A stretch of DNA of 64,000 nt, from positions 2,728,001-2,792,000 of the forward strand of contig JAJFPB010000002.1 of NCBI GenBank assembly GCA_020881915.1, read 5' to 3'. Positions 36,301 through 45,783 of this stretch are shown here, piece by piece. Made by a program: the position numbers and the translations under genes. How positions within the stretch are numbered: position 1 is the first letter of the stretch; each line of letters starts with the position of its first letter. Under the pieces are notes generated by a model. That model was given only the letters and a program-made list of their open reading frames with translations. It was not told the DNA's origin and ran no database searches. This DNA comes from Paramyrothecium sp. XJ0827 (taxonomy: Eukaryota; Ascomycota; Sordariomycetes; Hypocreales; Stachybotryaceae).

Positions 36301-36411
36301 CTCGGTCCCCAGGTCAACACCAAGGACGGCGGATACGGCGAATACATGGGTGGTGAAGAAGAAGACAGCTCCGAGGAGCATCATCAACGGCGACGCCCGC
36401 GGGGAGGCCAT
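33313..36411 (-). CDS. LHS1: ER-lumenal Hsp70-like chaperone LHS1/GRP170 with HDEL
   Basis: A single exon encodes 1032 aa from the first ATG (MASPRASPLMMLLGAVFFFT), which opens a clear signal peptide. The Hsp70-type ATPase domain (about residues 28-430) begins AVLGVDLGTEYIKASLVKPG and includes MVYDMGAGSTKATVLRF and VIMHGGASRTPFVQ. A substrate-binding part follows, interrupted by a long acidic/Lys-Ser loop with a DSKK tandem repeat, then an extended helical region. The protein ends HDEL, the ER retrieval signal, which settles the compartment. Lhs1/Grp170 is a nucleotide exchange factor for Kar2/BiP and a holdase in translocation and unfolded-protein handling. Length and architecture match the Grp170 class and not canonical Hsp70 of about 650 aa. 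No intron is needed. Confidence 0.95.
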   Translation of the reverse strand: MASPRASPLMMLLGAVFFFTTHVFAVSAVLGVDLGTEYIKASLVKPGIPLEIVLTKDSRRKETAAVAFKPPKGGPKEGEYPERAYGADAMAIAARFPGDVYPNLKALLGLNVEDPAVVEYAARHPALNLEAHTSKRTVAFKSKALTPEVEPWTIEELLAMQLQSIRKNAEVAAGDGTSVQSIVLTVPPFYTLEEKRAIQTAAELANLKVLSLVSDGLAVGLNYALTRQFPNINEGEKPEYHMVYDMGAGSTKATVLRFQSRSVKDVGKFNKTVQEIQVLGSSWDRTLGGDALNYVIVDDMLSQFVESKAAQKASVTLDAVKAHGRAVAKLSKDAERVRQVLSANQNTGAGFEGLYEDIDFKYKITRADFETLAEPHAKRLGVVFNDALKASGLDVSDLTSVIMHGGASRTPFVQKVLEDAAGSAEKLRSNVNADEAAVLGAGFRAAELSPSFRVKEIRILEGSQYPSGIKWTKSNNMLQHQRLWTSVSPLGGPAKELTFNDLKDFTATFYQQVESEDQDVALVTTKNLTASADALKEKYPSCTDADIQFKLGVKLKGDNGEVEIVKAAVECEAEVTEKEGFVDGVKNLFGFGKKDQQPLKDEDEDSASKESDKATKKSTKKDSKKDSKKDSKKDSKSKSTSSTTTDSSESSTASDKDAKATAAGEDAKPEVKKQLVSIPVKFELEKAGSPQFSTEEVVKAKDRLKAFAASDKARMLREEALNQLEGYTYKVRDLLESETFIAASTEAERSELSKRLEVVSEWLYEDGVEANRADLKAKLKELEDLAVPIVKRRDESAQRPELVTALKDALNQTVHFVGTIRDQIDEYEAFHAAASAKESETAEPAKETPAEDDLEDEDAPEKKEERTMDDLKKEIGPVPPMYQREDLEEIEGLYKEVVAWLEDLETQQNELPGTADPVLLVQDLKAKRQALDKAGKDLALKAVRNFEKKKKATQSTGDKKKSKTKSADPAQQTIKFGDGEKMPTQEELEEFIANIKRKAEQEEKKEDKKEENKKEDDKKDEKTVEEDKHDEL
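34508..34555 (-). repeat. 12-bp tandem repeat coding for (DSKK)4 in LHS1
   Basis: Four consecutive 12-nt units of the form GAGTC(T/C)TTCTT(G/A) on the plus strand read as Asp-Ser-Lys-Lys on the coding strand. Only silent differences separate the units, so they arose by tandem duplication within the acidic/basic loop. Confidence 0.85.
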
Positions 36412-37693
36412 CTTGAATGGTGGGGTGCACTCTCGGCAGCGTGGTGCTGGTTGATGAACGGCGACCAGTACAAAGAGCCAATAGCCGAATGCAAAATGTT
36501 TCAATTAAGGAAAGAAAAAAAGGTTGAATGCACAAGTACGGGTGGTGGAGGCAAGAAATTAGACCGCGCGACTCATATGCGGGTCATTGAGAGGTTGATG
36601 TGGCCTCAGAAATGTACCCCGGCAAGATGCCACGATGGTGATTCTCAAAGAGGACAACTTGCAACGGCACTGGAAGCCGTGACGTTTGGCCTTTGCCCTA
36701 GGAAAAGAGCCCCTGCATGCAAGGCTGAGGTCCCGATAAGGCCATGTGGCTTCAATTGGGGCGCTGCGATAAGCCTCTGGCCACTCACCGCCTGGCGCTG
36801 AACCCGCACCGCTTATTTGCCGACATTGCCTCTTCGGGTACGACCCTCACTGTGGACTGTAGGGGAAGCTTTCGCCAACCCCTACCCTGAATGAGACTGC
36901 CTCAAAGCTATAATTAATCAAATCAACCTCCTTCTTCTTCGACTTCGTACCTTTGCTTCGTATCCCTACACATGAAGTAGGTACCTAAGCAACAGTCACT
37001 CATGCTTTGAATACCAGGTAATTGCACATGTTTCTCGTGTAAACCATAAACGTTGGATTAATGGAATAGATATGCATGCATGCACGCTGCGTAACAAAGT
37101 TCACAACCCGAAACGATACGTCCCTTACTACTTCAACCGTTCGTGTTATAAACTCACCTTATGAACAACCATATGGTCAGTCAACAATGGTTTCTCGCAT
37201 ACCCACACTTGCTGGTATTCCATAAGTGATTATTTCGTCATCACTACCATTACTACCCTTGATCCAGTAGGGGTCCACGCTTCTGATCATGGTCTAATTA
37301 CCGACAACCGCGAGCCCTGCACTGCACTAAAGCAACCCGGTCGAACACCCTTGTGAGAAGTTACACGCCTTCAACAGGAAAACATGGAGAAATTCAAGCG
37401 CATCCGACCAGGCGAAGAGGGCTTAATTAACGCTTGGCGTGACTTTCACGGCTTCCCCTCCTTCTCCAGGCTGAGTGGCTTGCGACCAGGCCAACGCCAA
37501 GCAAAAGCCTAGCCGGCTATCTCATCAGCCCTCGAATAACGAGAATACGAGACGACGGGAAAGCATATAAAATGACTGCTGAGGAAGGCTCATATCAGAT
37601 TCAATATTTCGTTCCTACGGTTGTTGGAAATCACTCATCTCGTAAGACTGCCTTCATCTCTTTATTAACTTATCTTTCGAAAGGCCACTTACA
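36412..37693. promoter_or_regulatory. Divergent promoter region LHS1 / GFA-domain gene
   Basis: A 1.28-kb interval between divergent starts. A CCAAT sequence lies at about 36478-36482, roughly 70 bp from the LHS1 ATG. The part near 36900-37200 is AT-rich. Short open frames, including 37572-37790, have no recognisable product. No RNA gene was seen. Confidence 0.4.
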
Positions 37694-38434
37694 ATGCCTC
37701 TCCCTGACACCAGCCTCAACATCACAGGCGGATGCTCCTGCGGTGCAGTGCGCTATCGCATCGCCATTTCTGAGCCCTCGTCGAGAATAACAAATCCCTT
37801 CACTCCACCTGAGTATGGCATTCACATGCCCGCCGTCATTGCTTGCCACTGCAACGACTGCCGCCGGGCTACAGCTTCGGGCCTCCCGAACATCATCATC
37901 CAGATACCTGCGCCACTGATCACTGTCTCGGCAACGTCTCCCTCCTCAGACGAATCGCATCAAGCCACCGGGCGGATCCTTGATGTGCTCTCTCCAGACT
38001 ACGATGCTGCGGCTGCTGATGCGTCGCGGCCGCCCTATGTTCCAGCCATGGACCTCCTACGAGCCCTCCCGGATACGGAGAAGACGTGGCTGCGCTTCTT
38101 CCACAGCGGAAACTGCGGTGCATCCCAGTCCCGTAGCTTCTGTGGCCGATGCGGCACGCAGGTTTGCTATCATCTGAAACTTACACCCGAATACACCTAC
38201 AATGGTGTGATGCCCGATGGCTGGTCTGATCTGTTCGATATCTACCTGGGTTCCGTTGATCGTCAATTTTTGGAAAAGGACTGGCTTCTTCCTGGGTGTG
38301 ATTTGCAGTTCAAGCACGGAACACCGCTGAGCAAACAGGTCTCGGCCACCGCAAAGTGCTTCAAGGACATTCCGAAGATGCAGGAATGGGACGACATGGT
38401 CGGTGATGAGGAGCTTGCTGAGCTCGCCCACTGA
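37694..38434 (+). CDS. GFA/CENP-V-type zinc-binding protein
   Basis: An intronless 246-aa protein. It carries the GFA (glutathione-dependent formaldehyde-activating enzyme-like) fold signature: C14 and C16 in GGCSCGAVRY, C51, C53 and C56 in ACHCNDCRRATAS, and C150 and C153 in FCGRCGTQ, seven likely zinc ligands in the usual spacing. Family members bind two zincs; most fungal paralogues have no proven substrate, so glutathione or S-hydroxymethyl-glutathione chemistry is only a family association. A roughly 60-residue insertion (about residues 75-135) separates the second and third ligand groups, which is longer than in minimal bacterial members. Start ATG is at ACAATGCC, with pyrimidine-rich DNA just upstream. 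Confidence 0.88.
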   Translation: MPLPDTSLNITGGCSCGAVRYRIAISEPSSRITNPFTPPEYGIHMPAVIACHCNDCRRATASGLPNIIIQIPAPLITVSATSPSSDESHQATGRILDVLSPDYDAAAADASRPPYVPAMDLLRALPDTEKTWLRFFHSGNCGASQSRSFCGRCGTQVCYHLKLTPEYTYNGVMPDGWSDLFDIYLGSVDRQFLEKDWLLPGCDLQFKHGTPLSKQVSATAKCFKDIPKMQEWDDMVGDEELAELAH

Positions 38435-38890
38435 GCCCGCCATGAAAGCACGCAGCTTCGCCGACCCTTCCCCCCTCCCCCCGCCCCCCCAAAAACAACA
38501 AACAGAAACCCTAAGAACTGCAATTTGTTAGGTAGCTCTCAAATTAAATTTGACACCAAGTTTTCGTGGGTATTTGTTATTACATTCCTTGTTCTGTATA
38601 CCAGCTGCCGCCCACCGAAGACGTCCTTCAGAGCGACAAAATTGTTACGTACAAGAGGTATCATGAAAGCTCCCCGTTGATTTACTTTCCCCAGAAATCG
38701 GGGGAAACAAGAGCTAGAACCCTAGCCCGTTAGTCCAATGCAATGCCCGTTACCCGCCCCTTTAAACTCAATTCCGCCGGACTGGCCTTTTGTTCGGTGA
38801 ACGCCGCAATGATTTGGTGTACAGTCGCCTCCAGGCAATTCGAGGAGACGCATAGGATGTGAGCTTACCCACGGGTCGTCGGCAAGTGCT
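38435..38890. other. Short convergent intergenic region
   Basis: About 460 bp between the GFA gene and the YAG7-like gene. A C-rich tract lies at about 38468-38490. A minus-strand frame stays open into this region only if the last intron of the YAG7-like gene is retained. Confidence 0.45.
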
Positions 38891-40456
38891 CTACGACTCT
38901 TCAGCTCGACGGGCGCCTCGTGAAGCCCCTCCAGCATTGCGGTTACCGCGGCCGCGACCGCGACCATCGCCCCTGTGGCCGCCACGACCACGACCTTGCC
39001 ACTCACCACGTCCGCGGCCTCGCCAGTTACCACCCTCTCGGTCGTTACGGCCTCGGTTGCGCTGAACCTGGTGGAAGCCGTCGTTGGGATCAGCTGGTGC
39101 TGCCTCTTGTGATGGCTGCAGAGAACTCCGTTAGCTACTGGTTCGACCACGGCGGGGTTGCCAATTGACTCTACCTCTGGGACATGCTCGGGCTGATCGT
39201 CGGCCCAAGACTGAGTGTTGGGAACCGCGGCGGGTGTAGCCCCCAAGCCGGTATCAGTCTCAGCAGGATCCCGTGGGACCTTCACATCCACCCATTCCTG
39301 CGAAATGGACATGTCGTTTGTGGTGTCCCAGTGGCTCTCGGCAACGGCGTTGGCAGCGTCATCAGCGACACTAGTGTTGGCAAGACCGTTTGTTGAAGGC
39401 TCAGGGGCGGGCTCTCCAGCGACGACGGCATCGCCAGCGGCGATTTCGGTTGCGGAAGCATGTGCAACGGTAGGGTCTGTTGCCACCTCCTTACCTGCCT
39501 CGGCCTCAGGCTCCTCAGTACCCTCGGCGTAGAAAGGCGTCTTATACTCCTTGGCCAAAGTCTTGACAGCAGAGTCTAAAGTCAGTCAGTAAGAGTTAAC
39601 CACATGTGAATGGGGCTATGGTGGTTGGGGCGTACAGGTGGTCTGAAGCTGTTCGCCTGGCACGCTCCAAATCTGGTCATCCGAGCCCTCCACCAGCTTC
39701 AGCATTGAGCTGACGGCGCTCTCATCTCCGGAATAAATGGCAAGGAGAACACCCTCGATCGCCTGGCTCTCGTCCGACTCGGGGTCCTTGGCCTCTTCAC
39801 GGCGGTAGGCAGCAAGGCGGAGGAATTGAGACAGAACAAGCAGGTTATCGTGAAGCTCCTTTTTGAAGCCCTCCTTTGCCTCCGCAACGGCTTCCGCCTT
39901 CACGTTGGCCACTCCCTTCTCCCATTCAGCCTTGTCAGCAGCAGCCCGCTCGTTGTACTGCTCGTGAACCTTCTGATACTGAACAAGCTGTTCCTCCAGC
40001 TGGGCGACCTGAGCTTGCAGCGCGGGCTTCTTGAGGATCTGAGCCTTCTGATCCGTGTTGATAATCTTGGTTGCTACCAACTCGTCCAACGACTTGCCAG
40101 CGTGCTGGCTCAGGAGGGAATCGGTCTTGGAGGCGTTTGTCTGGAGAGAGATCGGTTAGCTTCCGGCGCGCTGTTGGGCGTCCACGAATCAAGACAAAGC
40201 TTACAATCTTCTTGTTGATGTTTCGAATGTTCCTTTGATAAAGTCAGCTATCTAGTGGGAATGGCATAGTCGCGATGTTTGCATACTTGTGAAGCTCCTT
40301 GATGTATGGGCTCTCGAAGGCGTCGCCAGTGGAGTCGGTACCCTTGTCAGGCACGCCCGATCCAATGCTGGGAGCGGGAGATTCGGTGCGTTCGATGACG
40401 GGAACGGTTCTCTTCTTGGATGGCTTAGAGCCGGAGTGAGCTGTGGGAGCAGCCAT
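38891..40456 (-). CDS. YAG7-like dimerisation-domain protein with RGG tail
   Basis: Five exons in coding order, 40456-40287, 40232-40205, 40140-39636, 39575-39175 and 39115-38891, encode 442 aa. All introns (54, 64, 60 and 59 nt) are GT-AG and phase-consistent. The segment ESPYIKELHKNIRNINKKI followed by SLDELVATKIINTDQKAQIL and a coiled coil (QVAQLEEQLVQYQKVHEQYN) matches the YAG7 dimerisation region. A disordered acidic stretch follows. Exon 5 encodes an RGG/RG box (NWRGRGRGEWQGRGRGGHRG and more), suggesting RNA binding. The last intron (donor GTAGAG, branch GCTAAC, acceptor CTGCAG) shifts the frame; the longest unspliced frame gives a different tail without RGG. Exon 2 is only 28 nt. Ribosome association is suggested by the yeast family, not shown here. 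Confidence 0.85.
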
Positions 40457-41078
40457 TTCGGCAGTCGAGTGGGTGGTGTAGAGGATAGGCGATTGTCGTT
40501 GCGTGCAAGTAGCTTGGGAGTAAGCTACTCGTGGGCTGTATTGTAGGGTGCCCGTGGTGGGATTGGGCAGCTTGGAATGAACGTAAAAAATGCGGAACTA
40601 AACTTGTAGGCTGCTAATTCGACTCGTTGAAGAGTATCGTAAATGGGGGAGCTGGGGGGCTTAGGATAGGATTCGTGGTGTTTGTAGGTGGGTGTGGAGG
40701 AGGGTTGAGAAGCGGGAGAGCTGGAACGGTTTTTCTGGAGCCCGATGCTACCCCCTGCGAAGTCACACACTTCAGTAGAACCGGCCAGAAGCTAAGAGAT
40801 GCACGACAGCCCGAGCGCAACAATCCAGAAGCCATGTGTTATTTTTATTACAAAACCGGGTATCGTTGAGCTGAAAGCAAAAGCGCGAAATCGTAGATCG
40901 AACCTGATTGCCAACCTTGAACCACTATCAGCCTCAAAATATTCCATCCTTGAACCACCTCCCTCAATGGTCTCGTGCTCACCAAAACACTTTACTCTGC
41001 CCTGTTTAAGTGGTACTGTCAACTCCTAACACCCAAACTCCTATCCAATTTAGCATTGCAGCTTTCCCATCCCCCTCC
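40457..41078. promoter_or_regulatory. Region between CENP-W-like and YAG7-like genes
   Basis: About 620 bp holding the YAG7-like promoter and the 3' UTR of the upstream gene, both on the minus strand. Minus-strand frames at 40525-41022 are short and unrecognised. Confidence 0.4.
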
Positions 41079-41502
41079 CTAGCCCTTGAATTTCGCCAGA
41101 GTATCCTAGGCGTGAATGTTAGCCTCAAGAGGGACAAATTGGCATGGACGTAGAACCCACCCTCGTAACCTTACGCACGCTTCTTGCTGCCAATGCTTTT
41201 TCACCTGATTGTTTTGAATGGATTGCAGCCTCCTTCACCAGCCTGGACTGAAGTTAGCTGTTTCGAAGCGAGGACCCAGGGGAGCCTCTCGTGGACGTAC
41301 GTCTCCATAAACAGGACATAGTCTAAAAAGATCTGGCAGGGTCAGCCAGACGCCAATCGCGGGGGCCGAAGCCAAAGACGCGTTCTAATCGGGCGCATGA
41401 ACATACCGTGACATCCGCATTCTTCTTCAGGTTGAGGTCGGAGTGCGCTTTGATGACCTTCTTCAGGGTGGCTTTGGGATATGGCTTCTTACCAAGCGCC
41501 AT
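41079..41502 (-). CDS. CENP-W-like histone-fold kinetochore protein
   Basis: Four tiny exons in coding order, 41502-41407, 41332-41301, 41242-41161 and 41105-41079, encode only 78 aa. Introns of 74, 58 and 55 nt are GT-AG; donors include GTATGT and GTACGT, and branch GCTAACT is visible in intron 2. The protein opens MALGKKPYPKATLKKVIKAH, continues with DYVLFMETLVKEAAIHSKQS and ends SVRKVTRDTLAKFKG. This is the whole histone fold of CENP-W (helix 1, loop, long helix 2 and helix 3) with almost nothing else. CENP-W pairs with CENP-T in the constitutive centromere-associated network that links CENP-A chromatin to microtubules. A related small histone-fold partner (for example of Dpb3/Dpb4 type) is less likely given the basic KKPYPKATLKK start. 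Confidence 0.85.
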
Positions 41503-41777
41503 GATGATCCAATCGTGGCGCTTTGGGGTAGAGATTGTGGTGTTGATTTCTAGTGAGTTGCAGATAGCTTTGCAGGTCGCGCTCGTGTGACCTCAATGGA
41601 TGGCGCGCCTACCTTACTCTAGGTACCTTACGCAATTGCGCCGGTAGCGCTAGGAGGGGAGGGACAATTGGAAATGGGGGCCAATCGGCAACAGCCGAGA
41701 CCACTGGCACAAGCTGGGGTCGTTGCTTACAGTGTTTCGATCAGCCACTTCAACAATCCAACCACTTTTCGCATGGA
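41503..41777. promoter_or_regulatory. Upstream region of the CENP-W-like gene and 5S gene
   Basis: This interval separates the CENP-W-like start codon from the 5S rRNA upstream element. It contains an ACCTTACTCTAGGTACCTT block at 41611-41629. No coding sequence was found. Confidence 0.4.
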
Positions 41778-41783
41778 TATAAG
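41778..41783 (+). promoter_or_regulatory. TATA-like element upstream of 5S rRNA
   Basis: TATAAG lies at -28 to -23 relative to the 5S start. Neurospora 5S genes are known to need a TATA-like box near -29 in addition to the internal promoter, so position and sequence both fit RNA polymerase III use. Confidence 0.6.
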
Positions 41784-41805
41784 TTATTTTGAATGTTCGC
41801 CTGGT

Positions 41806-41924
41806 ACATACGACCATAGCTGCTTGAAAACATGGGATCCCGTCCGCTCTCCCTTAATTAAGCAAGTAAGCGGCAGATTAGTAGTTGGGTCGGTGACGAC
41901 CAGCGAACACCGGCTGTTGTATGT
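41806..41924 (+). rRNA. 5S ribosomal RNA gene (dispersed copy)
   Basis: A 119-nt sequence starts ACATACGACCATAG and ends GTTGTATGT followed by a T-run. It folds as a eukaryotic 5S. Helix I pairs 41806-41814 with 41916-41924. Helix II pairs 41819-41826 (GCTGCTTG) with 41867-41874 (TAAGCGGC). Helix V is GGTCG-GTGA-CGACC at 41888-41901. The internal control region GTAGTTGGGTCGGTGACGAC is intact. Compared with my memory of the common Neurospora 5S, helices II and V differ on both strands in a compensating way, so this looks like a functional sequence variant and not a decayed copy. Dispersed single 5S genes outside the rDNA repeat are typical of filamentous ascomycetes. Confidence 0.93.
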
Positions 41925-41930
41925 TTTTTT
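41924..41930 (+). terminator. RNA polymerase III T-run terminator of 5S rRNA
   Basis: Seven consecutive T residues follow directly at the mature 3' end, the standard Pol III termination signal on the non-template strand. Confidence 0.8.
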
Positions 41931-42663
41931 GCTGGCTGTTCCAGCTACGGGTGGAGCTTTGAGCTAGACACCATAAGCTTCACCCACTACCATCTAAGAC
42001 CATAGCCACAAGAAACCTACTCGGACTTGTCGTTCTAACAATCCTCACGTGGTATGACTGCTTTACTCTCCGAGGCTGTATATGCCCAGCAAAGTGTATT
42101 ATATCCGTGACTAAGATATGGTAATGATATACTCCGAGGGAACTGTAGATATAATTTCTTCTGGTGCATCGGCTTATTCATATGAAGATAATTCAAGCGG
42201 GTAAACAGATATTATGAACATACCATGTCTCACGCAGGCTTAGAAAGGATTGGGATGCCGTCCTATTGGCGGTTTGTCATACAGTGCAAACCATGAATAC
42301 CAAGAAGGCTAGACATCCCAGTATTTGAAGATCTGATTTAAGATGCTTCTTCAGTTTCTAAACTTGATACGCCCTAATTGAAACATCGACGCTTTAACTC
42401 AGGTAAAAGAAGTTAGGATAACCAAACTACCGTACCTTACCTATAGCTGATACATGAGGCCCTCAGGCATCCTTACATGTTCACATTCGGAGCCGTCCAG
42501 CAAGTGTTGGAGGGGCATCCGTAGTCTTCAACGTACGAATAAGCGAATTCGCACTATCCCCACTTGTGGTCGCTCCAACTATAGCTCAAGCAGTTGCTCG
42601 AATGGCTCCTCGGCGTTGACACCAATCTTCAAAACAGGCGCACAAAGTCGCCCACCTGTCGCC
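41931..42663. promoter_or_regulatory. Region between 5S rRNA and prefoldin subunit 4
   Basis: About 730 bp, AT-rich between about 41980 and 42450. It should hold the PFD4 promoter. No tRNA or further 5S copy was seen. An ACCGTACCTTACCTATAG element lies near 42430-42447. Confidence 0.4.
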
Positions 42664-43239
42664 ATGGCCTCCATATTGCAACGTCGCATGGTAAGTTGCC
42701 CTTAGCAGCACCTCTCGAGAGTTTCATGTCGATCTAACGAGAAATAGCTGTCCAAGGAGGACGAAGCCGCCGACGAGGTCGAGGTTCGAAGAGAAGATCA
42801 GGACAAAATCAACCGGTTCAGCCGCCTACATCAACGTGAACTCGCATTGGAGGAGGAGCTCAAGGGGAAGAGTGTCAGTTTGGCTCCGTATCCAAATGGA
42901 GAATAGACTGACATAAAATATGCAGAAAGAGAAGGAGGAACTCGAAGATCTCTCAACCGAGCTGGAACTGGCGGACGAGGACGAGAAGATACAGTACGCC
43001 AGATTAAAAGCCGCTTCCGGAACGACTTTGACTGATTTATTCACAGATACAAGATCGGCGACGCGTTCTTCCACCTTCCTCTAGAGCAGGCGCAGGAAAT
43101 GCTGGAGCAAGCTACCACCCAGATTGAGGACGAGACGACCGAGCTGGAGGACAAACTTGGCGTGATTCGTGAGGAGATGCAACAACTCAAGGTCGAACTG
43201 TACGCGAGATTCGGAAAGCAAATCAACCTCGAGACTTGA
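42664..43239 (+). CDS. GIM3: Prefoldin subunit 4
   Basis: Exons 42664-42690, 42748-42873, 42926-42993 and 43047-43239 encode 137 aa, the usual size. Introns of 57, 52 and 53 nt are GT-AG; intron 2 uses a weak GTCAGT donor. The motif REDQDKINRFSRLHQREL opens the first coiled-coil arm, YKIGDAFFHLPLEQAQEML forms the beta-hairpin region, and MQQLKVELYARFGKQINLE closes the second arm, a very typical beta-type prefoldin subunit. Prefoldin passes nascent actin and tubulin to the CCT/TRiC chaperonin in the cytosol. The small first exon gives MASILQRRM. The gene symbol follows yeast Gim3/Pfd4. Confidence 0.93.
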
Positions 43240-43933
43240 TCCTCATTTCACCTTGACGTCTTCCTCGTCCAGTTTCACCTTCTACCACGATCAGCGTCAA
43301 ACCGCCGAGTGTTCGACGTAAAGCATGTGGCAGCAGAATATTACACGCGCTAAGGACCAACCGAACAAGTACAACACGGACTGACGACAATGATGAAATA
43401 CCATGCTTGATCCCAGCATGGCCCCCCCGTAGTGATGTCAACCCACCATACCCCAACGTGCAAATTACACCCGATGCATCCACCGACACGTTCACAGCTC
43501 GGCGTTGGCATGCCGTCGGCCGGCAGCGGCTTAGGTGCTACTGGACAAGTCGGCTGAATCCCCTCTCCCCAGGAAGAGGACGCCAAGCGTGAGGGGATCC
43601 TGGTGCAGGAGGACAGGAAGCCGCCAATGGCCGCAACATTACCAATTCCATTCCCTGTGGGGCCGTACGCAAAAGTGCTTATACCCGGCGCATCGATGAC
43701 TGATATATCACCCTTTTCTTCGTTTCGCAGATCCACCGATCCCCGGACTTTTCTTTGGACTAAACTTTGATCTGTCAAAGGCCGATGTCGCGCCTGCTCC
43801 AGGTCTCATGACGAAGCCCAATCCAACCTGAATTTCTCGTAATCACAACTTCAAATATACACTTTTGCCCCATGGCTGCCCTGCAGTTTTCAAGTGTTCC
43901 TTAAAGAATCATCACTACCTGAGGTCCCCAAAC
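43240..43933. other. Intergenic region PFD4 / MFS transporter
   Basis: About 690 bp between same-strand genes. A minus-strand open frame near 43350-43778 has no recognisable domain. The segment before 43934 is the likely transporter promoter and leader. Confidence 0.4.
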
Positions 43934-45783
43934 ATGGCAGGCGACAGAGTAAATGGCACGATGGCCAACACGTTGCCAAGCCCAGAACGTAAGTTGCAAG
44001 CTGTCAATTCGCCTTGCCATATTGCAACGAAAGCTCACGAGAGGTCTTTGAACAGATTCTGTAAGAAGAAGTAGTTTCGACACGGAGTACGATGTGGAAG
44101 TGGAAGCTGTGCGAACACAATCTTACCAGGAAGATGAAACCGACAATCGAGGGATAGGTGCGCTCCATGACATCCGCTCACGTACCAGAAGCCACACGGA
44201 TCATACTGTCATTGGGTGGGAAGTAGATGATCCTGAAAACCCATACAACTGGCCGGTCGTACGCATGCTCTATTGTTGTGTATCATGACGTCTCATTAAC
44301 CGTTCCTTAGTCCAAGAAGACCCTGATCTTGATGGCTACCGTGTTTCTCATTATCAATGCAACCATGGGTTCCTCGCTCCCTAGCATGGCGATACCCTAC
44401 ATAGCCAGAGAGTATGGTGTCGAATCGCAGGAACAGAAGGTTCTCCCCATCTCTGTGTATCTTATAGGACTAGTTTTGGGACCCCTTACCTGGGGCCCTC
44501 TGAGTGAACACATCGGCAGGCGGAATGTAAGCCTTGGCACCCATGCTGGCCTCACACTCTCCACCATGGCATGCGCTCTCGCTCCAAACTGGCCCGCCTT
44601 TCTTGTCTTTCGCCTCCTGGCAGGATACTCCGGAAGTTGCTCCATCGTCGTTTCGGCCGGCATACTTGCCGACATCTACGGTGACCCCACGACGCGAGGA
44701 CGAGCATTCTCCGTGATTAGTGGTGTAAGTATACTCGTCAAGGGAACGAGAGCCGAACGTTAAGCTGACTCTTGTTAGACTACAATATTTGGGCCACTAC
44801 TGGCACCTGTCGTGTCCGGCTACGCATCTACCGCTATCGGCTGGCGCTGGACCTTCTGGATAGGCCTCATATTCGCTGGTGTCACGCTCCTGTTCAGCGT
44901 ATTATCCCTGCCCGAGACGTACGGCCCAATTCTGCTTGCTCGTCGTGCCAAGAGAATGCGCAAGAGTGATTCTTCTGTTCGTGTCGTCGCCCCTCGGGAA
45001 CTAGAGGAGACGGATCTGTCCAAGATCGCGACAGTGGTCCTGACAAGGCCGATTCGCATGCTCTTTTCTGAACTCATTGTATCTAGCAGCTGTGCTTATC
45101 TCGCCCTGGTCTACGCCATCTTCTACATGTCCTTCCAAGCCTTCCCCATCATCTTCCAGAGGCTTTACGGGCTCTCTCCCGGCGAGACCGGCCTCGCGTA
45201 CCTTCCAATTGGGGGAGGCGCATTGCTCGGGTTGCCCATGTTCTGGTATTGGGAGCGAGTCCTGAAGTCAGCCCAGGCTGCCAAGGCGTCGTGGGTCGAA
45301 CGAGAGGAGTACCGGCGGCTACCGCTTGCGTGCCTCGGCGGGCCTCTATTCGCGGTATCCCTCTTCTGGCTCGGCTTCTCCGCCCGAAAGTCCGTCTCAT
45401 TCGTCGTGCCCATGCTCGCCGGCATCCCATTCGGCTTTGGCTACCAACTGATTTTTTGGGCGTTGCTGAATTATTTGACAGATGCATACGAGATATTTGC
45501 AGCATCTGCCAACGCGACCGCATCCACATTCCGATCATTGTTTGCTGTCATCTTGCCTCTCGCGACCACGCACATGTTTGATAGCCTCGGCATCGCTGGA
45601 GCCTGCAGCTTGCTTGGGGGCCTGAGTACTGTAATGTGTTTGATTCCTTTCCTTTTCATATGGAAAGGGCCCGTGATCAGAAGTCGATCGCGTTTCTGCA
45701 TTGCTTTGCAGGAACAAAAAGAGGAACTGCAAAGGAAGGCAGATGAACAGAGACGTTTGAGAGAGCCACCCTCGGAGAAATAG
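43934..45783 (+). CDS. MFS transporter, DHA1 drug:H+ antiporter type
   Basis: Exons 43934-43988, 44056-44258, 44311-44724 and 44779-45783 encode 558 aa. Phase is kept through all three introns. Exon 1 (MAGDRVNGTMANTLPSPE) is inferred from a strong GTAAGT donor and the lack of any ATG in the next exon. A hydrophilic N-terminus ends WEVDDPENPYNWPVSKKT, the usual DHA1 pre-TM1 motif. About 12 membrane segments follow, with MFS motif A-like GPLSEHIGRRNVSLG after TM2 and motif C-like GPLLAPVVSGY in TM5. A cytoplasmic loop lies at about residues 290-330 and a charged tail ends the protein. DHA1 members export drugs, polyamines or toxins, but substrates cannot be read from sequence. The exon 2 end could be three bases earlier or at other GT sites nearby. 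Confidence 0.88.

Noticed and set aside
36437..36443. CAGCGTG, resembling the core of an unfolded-protein-response element near LHS1
   Set aside because: It lies only 26 bp from the start codon, probably inside the transcribed leader, and a 7-mer match is expected by chance.
35590..36801. 403-codon plus-strand frame opposite the LHS1 5' half
   Set aside because: Antisense shadow of a well-supported Hsp70-type coding sequence, with no domain of its own.
37572..37790. 72-codon frame overlapping the GFA-domain gene start
   Set aside because: Different frame from the well-supported GFA protein and no recognisable sequence.
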